Source: Mesorhizobium escarrei (GTDB lineage Bacteria > Pseudomonadota > Alphaproteobacteria > Rhizobiales > Rhizobiaceae). From it: a DNA stretch of 56,108 nt. The DNA lies in NCBI RefSeq assembly GCF_935825525.1, contig NZ_CAKXZT010000068.1, forward strand, positions 1 to 56,108. The letters run 5' to 3'. A program made the translations under genes and the position numbers. Shown here in pieces: positions 18,042-26,449 of this stretch. Each line of letters opens with the position of its first letter. Position 1 is the first letter of the stretch. The notes under the pieces are model-generated. The model was not told where the DNA came from, ran no database searches, and saw only the letters and a program-made list of their open reading frames with translations.

Positions 18042-18301
18042 TCGGTGTCGCGCGCCGTGCAACACTTGAAGGGGCGCAGTTCGCACAAACTGCTGAGCGA
18101 GTTCGGAATATTGCGCAAGCGCTACTGGGGGCAGCATTTGTGGGCGAGGGGATATTGGGTTGCCACCAGTGGCAATGTGACGGACGAGATGTGGGTCGAG
18201 TACATCAAGAACCAGACGCCGCCCGGCCCGATGACGACTTCAACGTTACCTGAGTTGGCACCCAGTCCGCCAGCGGCGGACCGATCCGGCTTTGAGCCCT
18301 A
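18042..18301 (+). pseudogene. IS200/IS605 TnpA transposase, C-terminal fragment
   Basis: About 85 residues match the C-terminal part of an IS200-type TnpA (SVSRAVQHLKG, SSHKLLSEFG, LRKRYWGQHLWARGYW, TSGNVTDEMWVEYIKNQ). The HUH histidines and probably most of the catalytic part are missing; the tyrosine helix region is near the junction. It is fused in frame to the dehydrogenase stub. The element's right-end hairpin follows at 18309, so only the right side of the insertion remains. Confidence 0.82.
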
Positions 18302-18308
18302 ACCGAAG

Positions 18309-18328
18309 CCACCGCCTTTAGGCGGTGG
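18309..18328 (+). repeat. IS200/IS605 right-end hairpin
   Basis: Perfect 8-bp stem CCACCGCC / GGCGGTGG with a TTTA loop, placed just after the tnpA remnant. This is the typical subterminal hairpin by which IS200/IS605 TnpA recognises an end. The left-end hairpin is absent. Confidence 0.75.
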
Positions 18329-18723
18329 AGCATTCACAAAAGTTAATAAAACTCAATTAAGAAGACCCAATCCGAGATGCAGTACCAAATGCAGTGCCGG
18401 CTGAGCGTGAATTGCCGACGCGCCGAGACTTACGCAACAGCCTGGTTTGATCCTTTGCGGACATTCTCAGAAACGTCTACCGCCTAAACTGCATAATCGC
18501 ACCGATGGGCTCAAGTGATCACAGAGCGGGCTTGATCAGCCGGTCGAAGCGGCAGTGAAAACTGCCAATTGAGCGTCGAAAAGCACGCTTCTAGGCGGGA
18601 CGGCATGGCCGCGGGGCCTCTGATCCATATGAAATTGATGTTAACTAATAGGAATATGTCGGATTGAGATATAAGTCGCCGTGGTGTTGGCTCGGAAGCA
18701 CTAAGGGACGTGCGCAGGGTCGT
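18329..18723. other. Intergenic stretch without a recognisable gene
   Basis: About 395 bp between the IS200 right end and the broken DapA-like gene. It contains AT-rich patches near 18335-18365 and 18630-18670. No coding frame longer than about 80 codons resembles a known protein. The second AT-rich patch could hold the lost promoter of the DapA-like gene, but I could not fix -35/-10 elements. Confidence 0.4.
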
Positions 18724-19099
18724 ATGAAATACACGAAGAAGGACGCCAAGAATCATTCACGCCGGACGATGCGTGGCATATGGGCGGCCGCGCTCACGCC
18801 GTTCAAGCCCGACTCCTCGATCGACGAGGACGGCATGCGCCGAAACTTTGAGCACTGGATCAGCGATCTGCAAATTGACGGGTTCTTCATCGCCGCAAGC
18901 AAGGCGAGTTCTTCTCCATGTCCGTCGAGGAGAGAAAACGCAGTCTGGAAATCGCCATCGATGCGGCCGCGGGACGCGCTCAAACCATCATGTCCTGTTC
19001 AGACCAGAATATCGATGTGGTGATGGATCTGGCGAAGCATGCCGAGCGCGCAGGCGCCGACTACATAGTCGTGCACGCGCGCCAGTGCTTCACTTTTGA
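18724..19099 (+). pseudogene. Dihydrodipicolinate synthase/NAL-family gene, broken
   Basis: N-terminal 120 or so residues of a DapA-superfamily aldolase/dehydratase. Frame 1 gives RTMRGIWAAALTPFKPD, IDEDGMRRNFEHWI and DGFFIA. A shift near 18895-18905 moves to the frame with SMSVEERKRSLEIAIDAA, TIMSCSDQNIDVV and ERAGADYIVVHA. A second shift near 19078 is needed to read APVLHF, after which homology ends. The Schiff-base lysine region is lost, so the product cannot work. It may have belonged to the neighbouring sugar-acid pathway, where DapA-like enzymes process 2-keto-3-deoxy acids. Confidence 0.75.
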
Positions 19100-19224
19100 T
19101 TTTGGCCCACGAAAAAGTCAATGAAATCAAAGCTTTTGACACATCCTCCGGGGGCCCACCAAAATGTTTAACTGTTGATTTTGTTGTGTTTTTCGAGTCA
19201 CTTTGCTCTTGCGTTCTGGACTCG

Positions 19225-19504
19225 AACCCACCTGGGGCAGAACGCCGTCGCCGAGGTCCTGGAGCAGGAACGCGCCAGGGTCAGCCGTGCCGTCTGGGAC
19301 GCGAGATGGAGCGCGGAAGAGTTCCGCACGGCATTCAACGAGATCGACGCCGAAAGCAGTCCGATCAACTACGTCGCCTTCCGCGAAGGCTCCGTCATAC
19401 CCGAGGGAGAGGCCATTGCCGGGGCAAGCGGGCACCGCAACACCTGGCGCGTCGCCTACACGATTGAGCCTATCCGCGAATGGATCTTTCGCCAGCACAG
19501 GTGA
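19225..19504 (+). pseudogene. Alpha/beta-hydrolase C-terminal fragment
   Basis: About 90 codons end in GHRNTWRVAYTIEPIREWIFRQ, which looks like the tail of an esterase/prolyl-oligopeptidase-like hydrolase: the catalytic His in GHRNTW, then the last helix. The nucleophile-bearing N-terminal part is absent and the preceding 120 bp are AT-rich and non-coding. A short ORF could start at 19175, but only the tail has family character. Which esterase family it came from is uncertain. Confidence 0.45.
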
Positions 19505-19835
19505 ATCATGGCGCGCAACGGGCGGCGTTCGGTGGGGTTATCGCGGCGGCCGATATCTCCCTGATCGAGCGCTGCGGCAGCCTCTGGCCCTCATGGCTTT
19601 CCTTATCGGGAGCCACGCTCGTCCTGACCCGAGCATGACCAATGTCCGTTCATGGCGCGATTACGCCCCCTTATGAACGGCAATAAACTCGACTTCCTTG
19701 GGGGAGGGTGTGTACTTGCGTCGTGAAGGGAGCCTGTCCTGCATCAGGGAGGGCAGATTGGTCGCGTAGCTGGCAAGCGTCCTTTGCGCCAGGCTCCTGG
19801 CCGCATGAGAATGTGCACCATCGCCCCTCGAACCG
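19505..19835. other. Intergenic stretch without a recognisable gene
   Basis: About 330 bp between the hydrolase fragment and the 3' end of the relaxase remnant. A short plus-strand frame from 19501 (about 42 codons) ends in LSGATLVLTRA, but I do not recognise it. I see no repeat or clear regulatory site. Confidence 0.4.
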
Positions 19836-21110
19836 TTACTTTATCGCTAGAGCATTCGGCGGAGACTCGTCCTCCGCCGCGCCGAAGCGGCGGACCTCGA
19901 CGATGCCGCCAATCGGCAGCGCGTGCTCGAACGCCTCGATGCCCCGGAAGCGGACATGATGCGCGCGGCCGTCGGTGCCGTCGATCACGGCGTAGGCTTC
20001 GCCGCTCAGCTCGTTCTGAAGCCCCTTGTCCACCAGCCGCCCGATGAGGGGCGCGCCTGTCGTGCCCGTGTCGATCACATAGTCGGCGACGCCGCGATCC
20101 TGGCCGCGGTCGGTGAATGCGCGGTGCATCGTCTTGATGATGTCGCCGCGCATGCCGAGATCCCGCAGCGAGCGCTCGGCCTCAAGGCCTACCATCCATT
20201 CGCCGGGACCTACCTGGGTGGCAAGGCCCATCCTCTCCAGGTGCTGGACCCGGCCGATCATCAGGCGGCGGATCTCGAGATCGGCGGCGCCAATCGCCGC
20301 GGGGCGCAGGTTGACGTACCCGGTCTCGTCGGCAGCGATACGGATCTCCACATCAAGCCGCGTCCAGCGCTCGGCTGTGATCTCCTTCTCCAGGGCGTTG
20401 CGGATTTCGTGCTCGGGTCGTGGTCCGAGTTCGATCGCCACGAGTTCCTCGGCGCGCGAGCGCAGGCCACGGCTGATATAATCTCGCGAGATCACAAGAT
20501 CCGCGCCGGTGTCATCGACGCCACGTACCAGCAGATGGATGTGCGGGTTGTCGGTGTTCCAGTGATCGACAGCGACCCAATCAAGTCGGGAGCCAAGATC
20601 GGCCTGCATCTGCTTTGCAAGGTCGCGCGTGAAGGCGCGCAGGTCTGTCATGTCGCCGGCGTCTTCGGGCGAGACGATGAAGCGGAAATGGTGGCGATCG
20701 TCCTTGGAGCGCTCGGCGAAGGCTACGTCATCGGCGCGGTCGCCGCCAGCGTCGAACATCACCGCCTTTTCGCCGTCGCGGGTCACGCCGTCGCGCTTCA
20801 GATAGGACAGGTGTGCGGACAAAGGGGCGGAGCGGAAAGCGCGGCCCGAATGCCGGGCACTCCGCGCGGCGACGATGACACGTCGGCTAGAAGAGAAGAG
20901 CCGGTTCCGACTGAAGTTGATTCGGCCACGCCCGAAACTGGAGCGGCCGAGAACGGGCGAGCGGCCGCTCCTCGGCGCCGAGCTGGACGCGCTATGGCCG
21001 GCGCGCTTGGCAGCCCGCAGCACCTGGTTGATGAAGCTCTTCGCCTTCGGCGCGCGGGTGCCGCGGATGCGTCCTGGCCGGACGCGAAAGTCGCTGTCGC
21101 CCTAGCTCAT
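19836..21110 (-). pseudogene. RlxS-type relaxase (DUF3363), nonsense-mutated and 3'-truncated
   Basis: Mobilisation relaxase of the rhizobial RlxS/DUF3363 group. The original start is ATG at 21110, but the third codon is TAG (21104-21102), probably from CAG. The frame beyond is open and reads RVRPGRIRGTRAPKAKSFINQVL, then the conserved APLSAHLSYLKRDGVTRDGE, DDRHHFRFIVSPEDA and the metal-binding HWNTDNPHIHLLVRGVDD. DUF3363 signatures (MRGDIIKTMHRA, YAVIDGTDGRAHHVRFRGIEAFEH) follow. Homology stops at EVRRFGAAEDE near 19870 and the usual C-terminal 200 or so residues are missing. A product could only initiate internally (ATG at 21023), so it is best treated as dead. It marks a former conjugative or mobilisable element. 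Confidence 0.88.
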
Positions 21111-21603
21111 TGGCATCTCACCAATGAATGCATTAGGCGAGCAGTGCCGGAAATTGTATTGAAATCGTTACCAAAATTCTCGATTGCAGCACGCGTCACG
21201 ACCGACAGGCACGCCGAAAGACAAGCCATGTCAATGGCTTGGATGACGACCGGCGAGCTTCGCGCGTGGAACTCGGCGACTGGACGAGTGGCATGGCCGC
21301 GCGTGGTTTTAAAACGCCCGAGCACGGTTCACAGGTTGCCACTCTGCCACTGCCCGCGATCGTCATCACGGCGGTGACAAGCGAATGTTTGTCGGCCCAG
21401 CCATGGCGCGACGTTCACGAAGCGGAAGTTCGGGCTGTTAATCCCAGAGGGTGCGGTTAGCCCAAGAAGCACTTCGAGCGAGCCGAACAGCGGCGGATGC
21501 CTATCACTCTGTCGCCCTTCCAATATATGATGTATCCAGCACCCACGCAGTGGCAGCATACGACTAGGCGTTCTCGCGCGTCTTTATCGCGCTGGCCTTG
21601 CGG
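21111..21603. other. Intergenic stretch with one copy of a dispersed repeat
   Basis: About 490 bp between the relaxase start and the minus-strand binding-protein gene. I recognise no gene. The segment 21357-21413 is about 80% identical to 31838-31894 on the far side of the sugar operon. Confidence 0.5.
21357..21413 (+). repeat. Dispersed repeat, copy A (left of sugar operon)
   Basis: 57-bp segment starting CGATCGTCATCACGG and ending CGGCCCAGCCATGGCGCGACG-like, direct repeat of copy B at 31838-31894 (roughly 45 of 57 positions agree by eye). Origin unknown; the two copies bracket the 10-kb ROK/ABC sugar operon. Confidence 0.5.
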
Positions 21604-22617
21604 CTAAGGCGTGTTCTTTCGCGGCTTTCGCGCCTTGAGCAAGGCGGCAGGAGCCGGTGCGCGCCACACGACCTGATAAGCTTCCACGACATTGGCGACG
21701 GTGACGCCGAGGCCAGGAAGCGCGATCCAGGGCGGCGGCTGGCGCTCAAGCAGGCCGAGAATGGTGGCAATGCCGGTGGCGACGCCCTGGTCGTAAGGCA
21801 GTTGCGCGGCAATGCCCTTGATAAGACCACCGCCGGCAAGGTCGGCCGCGACATCGTTGCCGAGGTCAACGGTGGTGATTGGGATGGTCTTTCCCGCATC
21901 GAGGATAGCGGCGGCCGCACCGGTCGCCGGCACATCCCAGACGGCGAACAGGCCGGCAAGATCCGGGTTGGCCTGCAACAAATCAGCCGTTGCGGACCTC
22001 GCCTGCGACACATCGGCGAACTTGCTGCGCACCAGCGAAAGGTCAGGCCGATGGGATGCCATCCACTTGCGGAAGGCAATCTCGCGCTCGTGCGTGGCGA
22101 AGAAATCCACGCCATAGGCCAGGACGCCGATCTTGCCGTTCTGGGGGACATACGGTGCCAGCAACTCCGCCCCGATCTGCCCGAGGCCGAAATTGTCGGT
22201 AGAGATGACGCTGACATAATCCTTGCCGGGCAGCATGCCGGTCGGAGCATTGTCGAGCAGCAGAAGTTTCTTTCCGGCCATCGATATCGCACGATGGGCA
22301 TCGGCGGCCCGGCTGCTGCCGATCGGGATGGAAACCACGGCGTCAACCGGTTCGCCGGCAAGCCGCCGCAATTCAGAAATCTGCCTGTCGATGTCGAAAG
22401 CGCAGTCGATCACCTCGACCACGGCCGCACCATAGCGACCGAGCGTGGCGACGATCCCGGCGAGTTCCTCCTTGGCCCAGTCGCTCATCGTGGTGTGCAG
22501 AACGACGGCGACCGAGAAATGCCGGCTGCGGGCAGCGTCGGCGTCGGCGTCCGACAGTCCGACCTGGTTGGCCGGAACCGCGCGTTCGCCATGCGGCCCA
22601 AGGCCAGTGATCGCCAT
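21604..22617 (-). CDS. Sugar-binding-protein-like protein without signal peptide
   Basis: Periplasmic-binding-fold protein of the RbsB/type-1 group (337 aa). It matches the operon's true binding protein (25264-26385) block for block: a DW-KEEL start of the first lobe, DAVVSIPIGSSRAADAHRAI, KLLLLDNAPTGMLPGKDYVSVISTDNFG, GVLAYGVDFFATHERE, LFAVWDVPATGAAAAI and QLPYDQGVATG. Unlike that protein, its N-terminus (MAITGLGPHGERAVPANQ) is hydrophilic and carries no Sec or lipoprotein signal, so it should stay in the cytoplasm. It lies 49 bp after the ROK regulator on the same strand, apparently co-transcribed. A role as ligand-sensing partner is an inference. Loss of a signal peptide by mutation is the plain alternative. 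Confidence 0.75.
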   Translation of the reverse strand: MAITGLGPHGERAVPANQVGLSDADADAARSRHFSVAVVLHTTMSDWAKEELAGIVATLGRYGAAVVEVIDCAFDIDRQISELRRLAGEPVDAVVSIPIGSSRAADAHRAISMAGKKLLLLDNAPTGMLPGKDYVSVISTDNFGLGQIGAELLAPYVPQNGKIGVLAYGVDFFATHEREIAFRKWMASHRPDLSLVRSKFADVSQARSATADLLQANPDLAGLFAVWDVPATGAAAAILDAGKTIPITTVDLGNDVAADLAGGGLIKGIAAQLPYDQGVATGIATILGLLERQPPPWIALPGLGVTVANVVEAYQVVWRAPAPAALLKARKPRKNTP

Positions 22618-22666
22618 TGCTCAATCCTCCCCAGGCATCCGCGGCACGCGCTCGATTTCGCGGATG

Positions 22667-24025
22667 TTATGCAAACGGTCCTCCCGGTGGCCGGGGCTTA
22701 GCCGGCCGAGCGCTGGTGTCGAACGCAGCCCGTGCGAGAAAATCCTTGAATTCCGGATGCTCGCGCGGCGAGCCCAGCGTAATCCACCCCTGCAGAAATC
22801 GCGCGTCGAACAATGCTTCAGCCACGACCTGCGCGGCGCCGACCAGTCCGGCCGAGCCGCCCATCTGCGAGCGCACGATGCGCAGGTCGCGCGTAACCAC
22901 CGGATGCGACTGCCGGTAGACCGCTTCGCGCACGGCCGCCAACACTATATCTCCGGTCTCGGCAACATTGCCGCCGAGCACGATCAGCGACGGGTTGAGC
23001 AGATTGGCCAGCGGCGCCAGGACTTCGCCGACAGCGCGGCCGCAGCGCCCGAGAAGGTCGATGCAGAACGGATCGCCCAACTGGGCGCCGTGGCCGGCAT
23101 CGGTGACGGTGACCTCGCCGGCGCGCGCCAGCGCCTCGGCCAGATAGGGGCTACGCCCGCTCTCGGCCGCTTGGCGGGCCTCGCGTCCCAGGGCCTCGCT
23201 GCCGGCGACAGTCTCGAGATTTCCGCCCTCGACGAAGGTGTAGCCGATCATGCCGGCAGCGCCCTGGGCGCCCCGGTGCAGTACGCCTTCGGAGATCACG
23301 CCTGCGCTGATGGAGCGGCCGAGCTTGACGAAGATCATATCGGTCAAGCCGACGCCGCTGCCCGATTTAAGCTCGCCCATGGTCATTGTCTGGACGCCGC
23401 TGCGCGCCCAGACCGGTGCGCCAACAAGCGTGGCCAACTGCTCGACAAAGGGAAATCCATCCCAGTTCTGGAATGCGCTCAGCGCCGGCGCGAACAGCTT
23501 CTGGCCATCGGGCTTCTCGACTGGTCCCGGCACCGCCAAACCGACGCCCCAGATGCCGCCCTCGCTACCGTGTTCCTCCAGCATCCAGGCAAACAGCGTC
23601 GCCAGCCGCTGGACCACCGGCTCGGGTCCTGCCGCCAGCTCCACGGCCTCGTGATGTTCCGCGAGCAGATGCCCGGAAAGATCGGAAACGCCGACCGCCA
23701 GCGAGGAATGGTCGAGAACGGCGGCCAGGATCATGCCCATGCGCGGCCGGAAGCGAACATGGCGTGGCGCCCGTCCGCCAATCGCCGGCCCGAGTTCGCC
23801 TTCCTCGATCAACCCGAGCCGAAGCAGGGTCGCAAGGCGGTCGGTGACGACGGCGCGTCCAAGTTCGGACTGGTTCTCCAGCTCCTGGCGGGTCGTCGCC
23901 TCCCCGGTTCGCACGAAATTGAGAAGCGCGGCCAGGCTGCCATGCGCGGATTCGCTGGCGCGAGGCCTGCCGGCGGCGCGACGCGGCTGGGCGGTCTCTG
24001 CGTCTGCGTTGCTGCGCTCGTCCAT
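22667..24025 (-). CDS. ROK-family transcriptional regulator
   Basis: ROK repressor (452 aa) of the NagC/XylR type. The N-terminal winged helix is at about residues 30-85 (TRQELENQSELGRAVVTDRLATLLRLGLI). The kinase-fold sensor domain has GVGLAVPGPVEKPDG, GRSISAGVISEGVLHRGAQGAAGMIGY and NPSLIVLGGNVAE. The zinc-binding CxCGxxGC motif usual in ROK proteins is not visible: the corresponding region reads TVTDAGHGAQLGDPFC, so sugar binding may be zinc-independent. A basic N-terminal extension (RRAAGRPRA) precedes the wing. It is divergent from the isomerase/ABC operon and a 23-bp inverted repeat lies in the gap, so it most likely controls that operon. Confidence 0.88.
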   Translation of the reverse strand: MDERSNADAETAQPRRAAGRPRASESAHGSLAALLNFVRTGEATTRQELENQSELGRAVVTDRLATLLRLGLIEEGELGPAIGGRAPRHVRFRPRMGMILAAVLDHSSLAVGVSDLSGHLLAEHHEAVELAAGPEPVVQRLATLFAWMLEEHGSEGGIWGVGLAVPGPVEKPDGQKLFAPALSAFQNWDGFPFVEQLATLVGAPVWARSGVQTMTMGELKSGSGVGLTDMIFVKLGRSISAGVISEGVLHRGAQGAAGMIGYTFVEGGNLETVAGSEALGREARQAAESGRSPYLAEALARAGEVTVTDAGHGAQLGDPFCIDLLGRCGRAVGEVLAPLANLLNPSLIVLGGNVAETGDIVLAAVREAVYRQSHPVVTRDLRIVRSQMGGSAGLVGAAQVVAEALFDARFLQGWITLGSPREHPEFKDFLARAAFDTSARPAKPRPPGGPFA

Positions 24026-24157
24026 ATCCTTGCCGCGTCTCGTTCTCTGATCCCGCGTGCCGTCACTTCCCCTAGGCGAGACGGATCGTCCCGATGCTTG
24101 TCGTCAGGTCGCGTTTTGCCATGGGTAACGTGACCCCATTTACGGATCAAGCGATAA

Positions 24158-24180
24158 CTTTTGGTGTTTATCAGCAAAAG
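24158..24180. promoter_or_regulatory. Probable ROK operator (inverted repeat)
   Basis: Nine-base arms CTTTTGGTG and CAGCAAAAG, complementary at eight of nine positions, flank a TTTAT spacer. AT-rich dyads of this length are typical targets of ROK regulators such as NagC/Mlc. It lies 133 bp upstream of the ROK start and upstream of the putative promoter of the plus-strand operon. Confidence 0.55.
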
Positions 24181-24205
24181 ATTGCCGACTTCTGCATTTT
24201 AAATG

Positions 24206-24233
24206 TTGACGTGCCTTGCGAACCACGCATAAG
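24206..24233 (+). promoter_or_regulatory. Putative promoter of the sugar ABC operon
   Basis: TTGACG at 24206-24211 and CATAAG at 24228-24233 are separated by 16 bp. The distance to the first start codon (24396) leaves a 155-nt leader, which contains the small hairpin CCACGC-GCA-GCGTGG at 24350-24364. Confidence 0.4.
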
Positions 24234-24395
24234 TTTGCGCCCAGGCTCGGAGGAGAGCCACACCCTGGGCCTGCACGCCGCCAGCAGCAAGGACAGAGAT
24301 CCCCGCAAGGGCGGTCGCTGGATCTCCTCAAGCCCAATAATGCTGGGGTCCACGCGCAGCGTGGCTACAACCCGGCTATGCCCGGAGGAGACGAC

Positions 24396-25223
24396 ATGCA
24401 GGTGAAGCTGGCCTATCATGCCAATTGCTGGGGTGCGCTCGGCGGCAATGCCGTCGGCGTCACCTCGATCACCCAGCTGACCTATCGCACCTTCGGCGAC
24501 ATGGAGCAGGCGATCCGCGAGATCGGCGCGGCCGGATATGCCGGCACCGAACTCTTCGACGGCAATATCCTCGACTATGAAGGCCGCTATGGTGTGCTGC
24601 GCAGCGCACTGACGCAGTCCGGTGTCGCGCTTGTTGCCGGCTATTCCGGCGCCAACTTCATCTTTGACGATATCCTTGGCGAGGAGCTGGCGCGGATCGA
24701 ACGCGCGGCCGGTGGCGCGGCCGAACTCGGCGCCGAGCATCTGGTCGTCGGCGGTGGCGCCAAGCGCGCCAAGGGCCGCCAGCCGGATGATTTCAAGCGC
24801 CTCGGCGCGGCACTCGACAAGGTCATCGACATCGCGGCCAAGGCTGGATTGCGGGCGCATTACCATCCACATCTGTCGACCATCGTCGAGGGCCCCGACG
24901 ACGTCCGCGAGGTTTTGAAGCATACCGCGATCGATTTCTGTCCGGACACCGCCCATTTGGCAGCTGCCGGCGGTGATCCGGCCGCGCAGATCCGCGAATT
25001 CTCAAAGCGTATCAGCTACGTGCACCTGAAGGGCTGGCAGCGCGACCCCTTCGCCTTCACACCGCTCGATCGCGGCGACCTCGACATGGCGTCGATCGTC
25101 AAGGCGCTCAGGGACACCGGATTTTCCGGCTGGATCGCCGCCGAGCTCGACGCCTGGCCCGATCCCAGCCAAGGGGCGGAACTCAGCATGAACTATCTGA
25201 AAAAGGCCATAGGGCCGAATTGA
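24396..25223 (+). CDS. Sugar phosphate isomerase/epimerase-family TIM-barrel protein
   Basis: Xylose-isomerase-like TIM barrel (275 aa). Metal ligands typical of the IolE/Hyi/epimerase superfamily are visible: Glu in GYAGTELFDGN, His in LRAHYHPHLSTIVEG, Asp/His in DFCPDTAHLAAAGG, His in YVHLKGWQRD and Glu in WIAAELDAW. Start 24396 has a strong GGAGGAG site; the longer open frame upstream has no family character. First gene of a plus-strand operon with a sugar ABC importer and two Gfo/Idh/MocA dehydrogenases. It could isomerise, epimerise or beta-eliminate an oxidised (keto-)sugar. The exact reaction cannot be read from sequence. Confidence 0.82.
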   Translation: MQVKLAYHANCWGALGGNAVGVTSITQLTYRTFGDMEQAIREIGAAGYAGTELFDGNILDYEGRYGVLRSALTQSGVALVAGYSGANFIFDDILGEELARIERAAGGAAELGAEHLVVGGGAKRAKGRQPDDFKRLGAALDKVIDIAAKAGLRAHYHPHLSTIVEGPDDVREVLKHTAIDFCPDTAHLAAAGGDPAAQIREFSKRISYVHLKGWQRDPFAFTPLDRGDLDMASIVKALRDTGFSGWIAAELDAWPDPSQGAELSMNYLKKAIGPN

Positions 25224-25263
25224 ACCAACGGGCATCGCGCCTGTCATCAGGGAGGAGACCTAA

Positions 25264-26385
25264 ATGACGCGTTTCAGGACAATAGCCGGAGCTTTCACGG
25301 CGGCATTGCTGGCCACCAGCCTCTACACCGCAGCCCCCGCCGTCGCCGACCCGGATTCGGCACTTGCGGAACTGCAGAAGACGGTGCTCTCCAAGGGTCC
25401 GAACGGTGAAACCCCGGCGTCTGCCGCATCCGTCAAATTGAGCGACGAGGAACTGGCCAAGATCAAAGGCATGAAAGCGACAGCGGCGATCGTCATGCAT
25501 TATGGCGGCAATGACTGGTCGCGCGCGCAGATCGCCGGCTTGAAGGATCAGTTCGGCAAGATGGGCATCGAGGTGATCGCCACCACCGATGCCGGCTTCA
25601 AGCCGGAAAAGCAGGTCGCCGACCTCGAAACGGTGATGGCGCAGAACCCGAAGATCATCGTTTCGATCCCCACCGATCCGTCGGCAACGGCCTCGGCCTA
25701 CAAGGCCGTTGCCGACAAGGGCGTGAAGCTGGTGTTTATGGACAATGTGCCGGCTGGCTTCGTCGCCGGCAAGGATTACGTCTCCGTCGTCTCCGCCGAC
25801 AATTACGGCAATGGCGTCGCGGCGGCGCATCTGATGGCCAAGGCACTGGGCGGCAAGGGACAGATCGGCCTGGTCTTCCACGCCGCCGATTTTTTTGTCA
25901 CCAAGCAGCGTTATGACGGCTTCAAGAAGACGATCGCCGACAACTATCCCGACATCAAGATCGTCGCCGAGCAAGGCATAGGCGGGCCCGACTTTACCGG
26001 CGATGCCGAAAAGGCGGCCTCGGCAATCCTCACGTCCAACCCGAGCGTCAATGGCATCTGGGCGGTTTGGGATGTGCCGGCCGAAGGCGTCATCTCGGCG
26101 GCCCGCACCGCCGGCCGCGACGACCTCGTCATCACCACCTGCGACCTCGGCGAGAACGTCGCCATCAACATGGCAAGCGGCGGCTTTGTGAAGGGCCTGG
26201 GCGCCCAGCGTCCGTTCGACCAGGGCGTCACCGAAGCCTTGCTCGCCGGCTACGGCCTGCTCGGCAAGGAGGCTCCGGCCTTCGTCGCTCTGCCGGCACT
26301 CCCCGTCACCAAGGACACGCTGCTCGAGGGCTGGAAGGCCGTCTATCACGCCGAGGCGACCGACAAGATCAAGGGCAGCATGTAA
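25264..26385 (+). CDS. Sugar ABC transporter periplasmic substrate-binding protein
   Basis: RbsB-like binding protein (373 aa) with a Sec signal peptide (hydrophobic core at residues 8-25, likely cleavage after APAVA). Lobe markers are AIVMHYGGNDWSRAQIAG, KIIVSIPTDPSATASAYKA, KLVFMDNVPAGFVAGKDYVSVVSADNYG, GIWAVWDVPAEGVISAA and GLGAQRPFDQGVTEA. An insert of about 40 residues between the signal and the first strand is longer than in RbsB. The GGAGGAGACC site fits start 25264. It supplies substrate to the ATPase and permease downstream and is followed by a strong terminator-like hairpin, consistent with its being made in excess. A signal-less paralogue lies at 21604-22617. Confidence 0.9.
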   Translation: MTRFRTIAGAFTAALLATSLYTAAPAVADPDSALAELQKTVLSKGPNGETPASAASVKLSDEELAKIKGMKATAAIVMHYGGNDWSRAQIAGLKDQFGKMGIEVIATTDAGFKPEKQVADLETVMAQNPKIIVSIPTDPSATASAYKAVADKGVKLVFMDNVPAGFVAGKDYVSVVSADNYGNGVAAAHLMAKALGGKGQIGLVFHAADFFVTKQRYDGFKKTIADNYPDIKIVAEQGIGGPDFTGDAEKAASAILTSNPSVNGIWAVWDVPAEGVISAARTAGRDDLVITTCDLGENVAINMASGGFVKGLGAQRPFDQGVTEALLAGYGLLGKEAPAFVALPALPVTKDTLLEGWKAVYHAEATDKIKGSM

Positions 26386-26393
26386 CGCGCCCT

Positions 26394-26428
26394 GCGGCCG
26401 GCGCACTCCCCGCCGGCCGCGCTTTTTT
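26394..26428 (+). terminator. Rho-independent terminator/attenuator after the binding-protein gene
   Basis: Perfect 10-bp GC stem GCGGCCGGCG / CGCCGGCCGC with a CACTCCC loop, followed by GC and six T. It sits inside the operon, so it probably lets the binding protein be expressed above the downstream genes, with partial read-through. Confidence 0.8.
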
Positions 26429-26449
26429 CAGTTCGATTAGGAGACCATC

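Noticed and set aside
19210..19240. GGTGGGTTCGAGTCC-like sequence on the minus strand, resembling a tRNA T-arm
   Set aside because: The would-be T stem has two mismatches and no acceptor, anticodon or D arm can be drawn around it.
19923..21377. 484-codon plus-strand frame opposite the relaxase
   Set aside because: Antisense to a strand with unmistakable RlxS/DUF3363 conservation; no homology in its own translation.
25183..26406. 407-codon minus-strand frame
   Set aside because: Mirror frame of the binding-protein gene, typical of high-GC coding DNA.
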